Origin: Synergistaceae bacterium
GTDB taxonomy: Bacteria > Synergistota > Synergistia > Synergistales > Synergistaceae
Direction of reading: 5' to 3'
Length of the DNA stretch: 58,918 nucleotides
Assembly (NCBI GenBank): GCA_031289775.1
Contig: JAITOY010000050.1
Location: 1-58,918, forward strand
Position numbers and translations under genes: made by a program. Shown here in pieces: positions 54,283 through 58,918 of this stretch. How positions within the stretch are numbered: position 1 is the first letter of the stretch; every line of letters begins with the position of its first letter. The notes under the pieces are model-generated. The model was not told the origin of the DNA. It did not search any database and worked only from the letters and a program-made list of their open reading frames with translations.

Positions 54283-54777
54283 TCAATACTCCCTTTTCCA
54301 GTTTCCAAAGATGACTTTTGCCTCTTGGAGAAAGCTGTAGGGGATCGTTATGTTTTTATCGTCGGCGGTTTTGTTGCCCTTGAAGATTGGGACGGGATTG
54401 CAACCGCCTTTTGATATTTCGACCTGATCCATCTTGAAGCGATTGCCGCAGTTCTGGCAGACTAGCACGCTGCCCTGCTGTTTATAATATCCGCGTCCGG
54501 AGTCGTAGCACACCTGACAGGTGTTGAAGGCCGTGCGTATAGTGCCGTCCGAAGCGGTCACCGCTATTACCTCGAGGCGCGTCCCTTCGACTTCCACCGG
54601 GTAGAACGTCGCGATCTCAGATACTCCGCTGATCGGTATGACTAGATCCTTATCGACTGTTACCGCGACCTCCGCCGCGCTTTCGGGAAGACCGAACGCA
54701 AACGCGGCCGCAGCTATAATCAAAATCGCCGCAGCCGATGAAACTCTCGCGTCAAAAAACTGTTTGAATCTTGCCAT
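54283..54777 (-). CDS. DUF2318 family membrane-associated Cys-rich protein
   Basis: This is a 164 aa exported or membrane-anchored protein. A hydrophobic segment at 13-33 is followed by IPISGVSEIATFYPVEV and then the DUF2318 core: CQVC (87-90), YYKQQGSVLVCQNC (107-110) and CNP (126). The four to five Cys suggest an Fe-S or other metal site outside the cytoplasmic membrane. The family is often described as Fe-S-containing and linked to iron-uptake or redox modules. ATG 54777 is chosen because GGGGGTT precedes it; longer starts run through a non-typical lead. It lies 90 bases downstream of the secreted protein gene, same strand. Confidence 0.82.
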   Translation of the reverse strand: MARFKQFFDARVSSAAAILIIAAAAFAFGLPESAAEVAVTVDKDLVIPISGVSEIATFYPVEVEGTRLEVIAVTASDGTIRTAFNTCQVCYDSGRGYYKQQGSVLVCQNCGNRFKMDQVEISKGGCNPVPIFKGNKTADDKNITIPYSFLQEAKVIFGNWKREY

Positions 54778-54867
54778 AATTATAACCCCCATGAAAGATT
54801 TTTTACACCTGGCGCCGCCGTCAACGCGGGATTCGCGGCGGCGCCCCAAGGTTTGCATTTGTTTTCC

Positions 54868-55587
54868 CTACTTCAGATTGAACGGCTTCAGGAACTTCTC
54901 GGCCTCGTATTTTCTCCCCCTCGAGTCCTCGAGCGGGACTTTCGAGTAGGCCCAGCCCTCTACCTTGACTGGGTCAACGCCGGCGTCGACCAATATTTTA
55001 GGGTCGACCACGAACACGATGTCTTTGTCGTTTTTGCTCATGTCCTTTGCCCATTCAAAAAGCGAGCCGTCCGCGATAGTCACGCCGTAGTGGTCGAGCG
55101 CCGCGTGATAGCCGACGGACTCGCGGTCGAGCTTCACGATCTGCGCGAAGGACGACAGGGGGGTGACCTCGCCGTCATAAACGAGGGGTTCCGTCGACAA
55201 TTTTTTGCCGACCATGATCTTGCCCCTGTCGTCGAGCATTTCCTTCATCTCTTTTGGAAGCTTGTCTGTGTCAAGCCCAGCGTTTATGAAGGGTTCGGCG
55301 TCGAAGCAGAGGAAGACGTCGAACGTGCGCATACCGTCTGCCTTGCGCCACCAGAAGGCGGCGTCGCCGTCAGGATCCGACAAAACCCACGTACCCATCA
55401 TGTCGTCTGCCGCCGGAGAAAACTCCAAAGCGCCCAACATCTCGCTGAAAGAAGCAAGAGCGGCTTTGCCGACGATGTCCGTGTTAAACGCGGCCTCCGC
55501 GCTCCTCGTCCCGTATGGCGAAAATACCCAACATGCTCCCGTCAGCAAAACTCCCAAAACTATTCCGCTGATTTTTTTCTTCAACAT
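54868..55587 (-). CDS. Secreted protein of unknown function
   Basis: This is a 239 aa protein I do not recognise. It has a clear Sec signal peptide (KKKISGIVLGVLLTGACWVF, predicted cleavage after TRSAEA near residue 32). A Cys at 19 inside the hydrophobic core does not give a good lipobox. The mature part is acidic with FWWRKADGMRTFDVFLCFDA, LPKEMKEMLDDRGKIMVGKK and DIVFVVDPKILVDAGVDP. The start is fixed by AGAGGAGG 8 bases before ATG 55587. It is probably co-transcribed with the DUF2318 gene, so a shared envelope metal or redox task is possible, but no motif shows it. Confidence 0.75.
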   Translation of the reverse strand: MLKKKISGIVLGVLLTGACWVFSPYGTRSAEAAFNTDIVGKAALASFSEMLGALEFSPAADDMMGTWVLSDPDGDAAFWWRKADGMRTFDVFLCFDAEPFINAGLDTDKLPKEMKEMLDDRGKIMVGKKLSTEPLVYDGEVTPLSSFAQIVKLDRESVGYHAALDHYGVTIADGSLFEWAKDMSKNDKDIVFVVDPKILVDAGVDPVKVEGWAYSKVPLEDSRGRKYEAEKFLKPFNLK

Positions 55588-55735
55588 AAAAATACCTCCT
55601 CTGAAATTCAGTTTTTGATTGCTGAAATGCGCGATGCTGTTTGAACCGCCGCAATCCTGTGTGAGGTTACATTGATAATATGGATTTTTGATGAAGAAAA
55701 ATTCGAATATAGCTGAAACGCATGTATACGCCCGC

Positions 55736-58069
55736 TCATTTTTCCCTTGACCGAGCCAAATTTTCTGGGTGGCGCCGCGCAAGATACTCGCGCAGCTTGG
55801 CCAACACCTCGCTGAGGTCGATCGGCTTGCCAACGTGCCCGTTCATTCCGACCTCATGGCACTTATCGATGTCCTCGCGAAAGACGTTAGCCGTCATAGC
55901 GATGATTGGGATCTCGCGGGCGTACGGGGTATCGAGCGCCCTAATCCGTCTCGTGGCCTCATATCCGTCCATCTCCGGCATCTGGACGTCCATAAATATC
56001 ATGTCGTATTTCTCAGGCGACTCGCTGAACATCCGCAGGGCTGCGACGCCGTTTTCAGCGCAGTCCAAGGATAGCCCGGTCGGCGCCAGAAGCGTCATCA
56101 CGATCTCGCGGTTTATTTCTATGTCCTCGGCCAAAAGCACGCGGCGCCCCTCAAAATTATCCGTCTCAGTCTCCTCGCCGGAGACAATGTTCTCCACGCC
56201 GAGGCACTCGTTGATCGTGTCGGCTATGGCGGAGGGGAACAGCGGTTTCGGCAGGAACTTGTCCACGCCGGCGCCCTTCGCTTCGTCCTCGATGACGTTC
56301 CACTCCGTCGCCGAGATCATGATGACTACAGAGTCGCCAGACCCGGTCTCCCTTATCTTTCGCGTCAGATCTATGCCGTTCACGTCCGGCATTTTCCAGT
56401 CGACAAAATAAACATCGTAGCAGCCGTTTTGAGCTATGAGGCCGATAGCCCTTTTCGCGTCTCCTGCGACGTCGCATGAGAAACCAAGGCGCGAGGCTAT
56501 TTCCTTGAAATAATCCAGTATATCCTCCGAGTCGTCCACGACCAATACACGGACGTTCGACCAATTTACCCCAGGGCTCAGAAGACTCTGTTTATCATCC
56601 GGGCCGCGTTCGACGAGCACGGTAAAGATAAACGATGATCCCTTGCCGGTCTCCGAAACTATCCATATTCTGCCGCCCATCATCTCCACTATGCGCTTTG
56701 ATATGGCGAGGCCGAGGCCCGTTCCTCCAAATTTGCGAGACGTGCTGCTCTCGGCCTGCTGGAAGGAGTCGAAGAGGCGGGACTGCTGTTCCGGAGTTAT
56801 GCCGATGCCGGTGTCCGTCACCTCGATTTGAAGGATGCAAAAACCACCCTCCTCTTTCACAAAATGAGTGTTGAGACTGATGGCGCCCCTCTCAGGGGTG
56901 AATTTAACCGCGTTACCAAGCAGGTTTGCGATCACCTGGGCCAGTCTCTGGTCGTCCCCGATGAGGATATTCGGGATCTCTCTGTCGATATGAACGGACA
57001 GTGTCTGATCTTTCTCGTCAATGCGAAAGTTTACGACATTCACGACCCTTTGAAGCATCTTCTCGAAATTAAAGCTCTCAGGCGATAACTCCAGTTTGTT
57101 CGCCTCGATTTTAGACATGTCGAGTATATCGTTTATTACCCCGAGCAAGTGTGTCGAGGCGTCCTCTATCTTGCCAAAGCAATAATTTTTCCTCTCTATA
57201 TCGGACGCGGACTTGCCAATGGACGTCATCCCTATTATAGCGTTCATCGGGGTGCGGATCTCATGGCTCATATTAGAGAGAAAGTCGCCCTTCGCTTTGC
57301 TCGCCCGTACCGCCTGATCCAGTGCCTCGGTCTTGCCCTTCTCCATGATGTCGCGCGCCGCGGCGCCAGCGATGGCGCTGCTCACCATGCCCACGAGCTG
57401 CGCGTCGCTCTCGCTCCAAACTCGATAGCGGAGACACTCCTCCACGCTGAGCATACCCCAATACTCGTTATCTACGTACAAAGGCGCCCATACGAAAGAT
57501 TTAAGGCCCACATTGTCGAACACCTTGTACTTCCCATCGACCTCAGTGTGAATATTACGGCAGTAAATTGCCGGGACGAAGCCGGCCTCCGGCATGTACC
57601 TGGGAAAGGCGTTTTTGATGATATCCTTGAAACCGACCTGCGCCGGATCGGGCCTCCACGACTCCGACGAAAACCAGGTATAGACTGGGTGGGTTTCATT
57701 TTTGTCTTTGTCGTTCACAGCGACAAGCACGCGCGTGACTCCAAGGAACTCTCCAGTTCTCTTGAGCGCGTCGTTTATGAGGACGGACATCGGCTCTTTC
57801 GAGATCAGGCTCTGGGATATATCTGACATCAGCTCCTGCTGTTTGAGGCGGTTCGCGAGCGCGTTTTCGTTGCTGTAGTGCGCCAGGCGGCGGCTCCTCT
57901 GAAGCAAAACGAACAAGACGACAAGCACCGCGGACGCGCCAATCAACCAGGGGGCCTGTATCGTGACAGTGAACGCCATCAGAGTCGCGCTATTTACGCG
58001 GCTCGAAACACATATAAACAACAATCCAGCAGCAAGCGTTAAAAATATAGCCCTGTTCAAAACACGCAT
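55736..58069 (-). CDS. Membrane hybrid histidine kinase GAF-HK-REC-REC
   Basis: This is a 777 aa kinase. Two N-terminal membrane helices (about 7-25 and 38-60) are separated by a very short outer loop, so sensing is probably internal. A GAF domain follows (about 95-250, WAPLYVDNEYWGMLSVEECL). HisKA has MSHEIRTPMNAIIGM near 267, then HATPase (GNAVKFTPERG, DTGIGITPEQ, GTGLGLAISKRIVEMMGG). There are two receivers: REC1 (about 505-625, FVDWKMPDVNGIDL) and REC2 (about 650-765, FMDVQMPEMDGYEATRRI). There is no HPt domain, unlike the other two hybrid kinases, so phosphate must leave through a separate HPt protein. ATG 58069 is preferred over one 66 bases upstream because AGAAGG precedes it and the first helix starts promptly. 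Confidence 0.93.
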   Translation of the reverse strand: MRVLNRAIFLTLAAGLLFICVSSRVNSATLMAFTVTIQAPWLIGASAVLVVLFVLLQRSRRLAHYSNENALANRLKQQELMSDISQSLISKEPMSVLINDALKRTGEFLGVTRVLVAVNDKDKNETHPVYTWFSSESWRPDPAQVGFKDIIKNAFPRYMPEAGFVPAIYCRNIHTEVDGKYKVFDNVGLKSFVWAPLYVDNEYWGMLSVEECLRYRVWSESDAQLVGMVSSAIAGAAARDIMEKGKTEALDQAVRASKAKGDFLSNMSHEIRTPMNAIIGMTSIGKSASDIERKNYCFGKIEDASTHLLGVINDILDMSKIEANKLELSPESFNFEKMLQRVVNVVNFRIDEKDQTLSVHIDREIPNILIGDDQRLAQVIANLLGNAVKFTPERGAISLNTHFVKEEGGFCILQIEVTDTGIGITPEQQSRLFDSFQQAESSTSRKFGGTGLGLAISKRIVEMMGGRIWIVSETGKGSSFIFTVLVERGPDDKQSLLSPGVNWSNVRVLVVDDSEDILDYFKEIASRLGFSCDVAGDAKRAIGLIAQNGCYDVYFVDWKMPDVNGIDLTRKIRETGSGDSVVIMISATEWNVIEDEAKGAGVDKFLPKPLFPSAIADTINECLGVENIVSGEETETDNFEGRRVLLAEDIEINREIVMTLLAPTGLSLDCAENGVAALRMFSESPEKYDMIFMDVQMPEMDGYEATRRIRALDTPYAREIPIIAMTANVFREDIDKCHEVGMNGHVGKPIDLSEVLAKLREYLARRHPENLARSREK

Positions 58070-58403
58070 ATATAACCTTCTTTCGATCTGACCGCAAGGA
58101 GATTGATTCACTGACTTTATAACAAACTCCCGCAAAAAGCAATTATATTATATAAAACCTAGGTGTTTGTTAGGATAAATAAATAAACAAACAAACTGAA
58201 TACTCTCCACAGGAAGACGTCGCTGACTTCGGCCATAAAAGCAACTGGATCCGGCTGGTGATCAAGATATCCGAAGTCCTTGATGGTTCTTTAGCATAAC
58301 AATAATAAATGAATAAGATAAAGAAAAAATACGCGAAAACTCGCGTCTCCCAAGGGATTTGATTAATTGTAGTTCGATCACTTTTACCGATTAACTGGAA
58401 AAG
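58070..58403. other. Gene-free stretch upstream of the kinase
   Basis: AT-rich and without any convincing gene on either strand. It should contain the promoter of the leftward kinase, but no clear hexamer pair was found. Confidence 0.4.
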
Positions 58404-58514
58404 TCAGGTTATAACATCAATGGCAGCCATTGGAGTTGATGACGATACTCTTCCTGTGATAATTTGGGCGGCGCCACCGCCATAAGACGCGCTGGCAGCT
58501 GACAAAGGTTTCAT
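58404..58514 (-). CDS. Candidate 36-residue small protein
   Basis: This short frame has an excellent ribosome site (AGGGGAGG, 8 bases before the ATG). The product is small, uncharged and rich in Ser, Ala, Gly and Thr (SAASASYGGGAAQIITGR...), with no signal peptide or Cys. It follows the next small frame by 45 bases on the same strand. The strong ribosome site argues for real translation; function is unknown. It could also be the start of a frameshifted longer gene. Confidence 0.35.
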   Translation of the reverse strand: MKPLSAASASYGGGAAQIITGRVSSSTPMAAIDVIT

Positions 58515-58559
58515 TTAGTCAACCTCCCCTAACTCTTTTTCGCGCATACATTATGCCGT

Positions 58560-58760
58560 TCATTTGGCCACGTCGAATACCCAAGCAACGCGATAGCGGA
58601 TACCCTTCCACTCCGCCTCACCCTGCCGGCGCGTTTTGCGGCGCCTTTGTCCTTCGTCCCAGTTGACGAGGTTTTTACCGTAGGTCACTGTCAGTCTCGT
58701 TCCGCTGTTGAAGTCAAGCTTCATCGCTATGACAAATGTACCAGCTTTCTCGATGCGCAC
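58560..58760 (-). CDS. Small hypothetical protein or 3' gene remnant
   Basis: A 66-codon frame from a GTG, with the open frame continuing about 30 bases further upstream (KSLFNKASVRIEKAGTF). It contains alternating hydrophobic/polar strands (FVIAMKLDFNSGTRLTVTYG and IRYRVAWVFDVAK) around a very basic middle (GQRRRKTRRQGE). The ends look like outer-membrane beta-barrel strands, so this may be the 3' end of a broken autotransporter-like gene. No ribosome site is visible. Confidence 0.3.
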   Translation of the reverse strand: MRIEKAGTFVIAMKLDFNSGTRLTVTYGKNLVNWDEGQRRRKTRRQGEAEWKGIRYRVAWVFDVAK

Positions 58761-58918
58761 GCTGGCTTTATTGAACAGCGACTTCTCTTTTTACGGTTCA
58801 CCCTTTAGGCCTTGGATTTCGAATTGGCGTCAATATGCCGTGCTGTCGAGCGCTTCTCCCTTGGCGGCTATAACGCGGACTACGACACGGTTTGGGAGGC
58901 AGGCGGCCGATTGCCCTG
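58761..58918. other. Right edge, no assignable gene
   Basis: Only short frames are seen. One plus frame (from about 58811) reads FSLGGYNADYDTVWEAGGRL and runs off the edge. It is faintly reminiscent of autotransporter barrel sequence but too short to call. Confidence 0.2.

Noticed and set aside
58811-58918. Plus-strand autotransporter-like frame at the right edge
   Set aside because: About 35 codons with only a vague barrel-like look and no upstream signal; too little to assign.

Overview
The window reads as chromosomal DNA of a diderm, probably anaerobic, motile or surface-attached bacterium of roughly 55% G+C. Transmembrane chemoreceptors, PilY1-type pilus-tip proteins, ferredoxin-type metabolism, two MoeA paralogues and a large ilv/leu operon would suit a Synergistota-like organism. 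That placement is an inference from gene content and sequence style; no rRNA or phylogenetic marker is present. No tRNA, rRNA, CRISPR array, prophage or intact insertion sequence was found.

Left part (1-12.5 kb). The end of a NitT/TauT-type ABC ATPase is followed by a molybdenum-cofactor cluster: moeA, a moeA fused to a periplasmic-binding-protein domain, and mobB. A decayed creD-like remnant comes next, then a chemoreceptor on the minus strand. A plus-strand signalling unit follows: metallophosphoesterase, CHASE2-class III adenylate cyclase, then GAF-GAF-HD-GYP. Phosphoglycerate mutase comes after it and shares a bidirectional terminator with a small 2[4Fe-4S] ferredoxin.

Middle (12.6-34.7 kb). 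A small unrecognised gene precedes two tandem giant PilY1-like proteins of 1575 and about 1629 aa. These are followed by a D,D-carboxypeptidase, a patatin-like lipase, a second chemoreceptor, a DHH phosphoesterase translationally coupled to a glycolipid glycosyltransferase, and a response regulator-FIST-hybrid histidine kinase operon with a near-consensus promoter.

Right part (34.8-58.9 kb). A leftward operon encodes a class II aldolase, an MtnA-family sugar-phosphate isomerase and three bacterial microcompartment vertex (EutN/CcmL) proteins. The aldolase carries a C-terminal extension ending in an amphipathic helix that looks like an encapsulation peptide. This is the best candidate in the window for an unusual system: an encapsulated aldolase pathway releasing an aldehyde, perhaps a 5-deoxyribose or methylthioribose salvage (DHAP-shunt-like) metabolosome. 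Next are threonine synthase with a polar amino-acid ABC transporter behind a consensus promoter, then a seven-gene ilvN-ilvC-leuA-leuC-leuD-leuB-ilvB operon. That operon has a complete transcription-attenuation leader: promoter, Ile/Val/Leu-rich leader peptide, alternative hairpin and terminator. The window ends with two large hybrid histidine kinases flanking a secreted protein and a DUF2318 protein, then a sparse 0.8 kb tail with two tiny candidate genes.

Working together, the window combines branched-chain amino acid synthesis, Mo-cofactor synthesis, an unusually dense set of signalling proteins (two chemoreceptors, three hybrid kinases, an adenylate cyclase and an HD-GYP protein), cell-surface pilus-tip proteins and a candidate microcompartment satellite locus.
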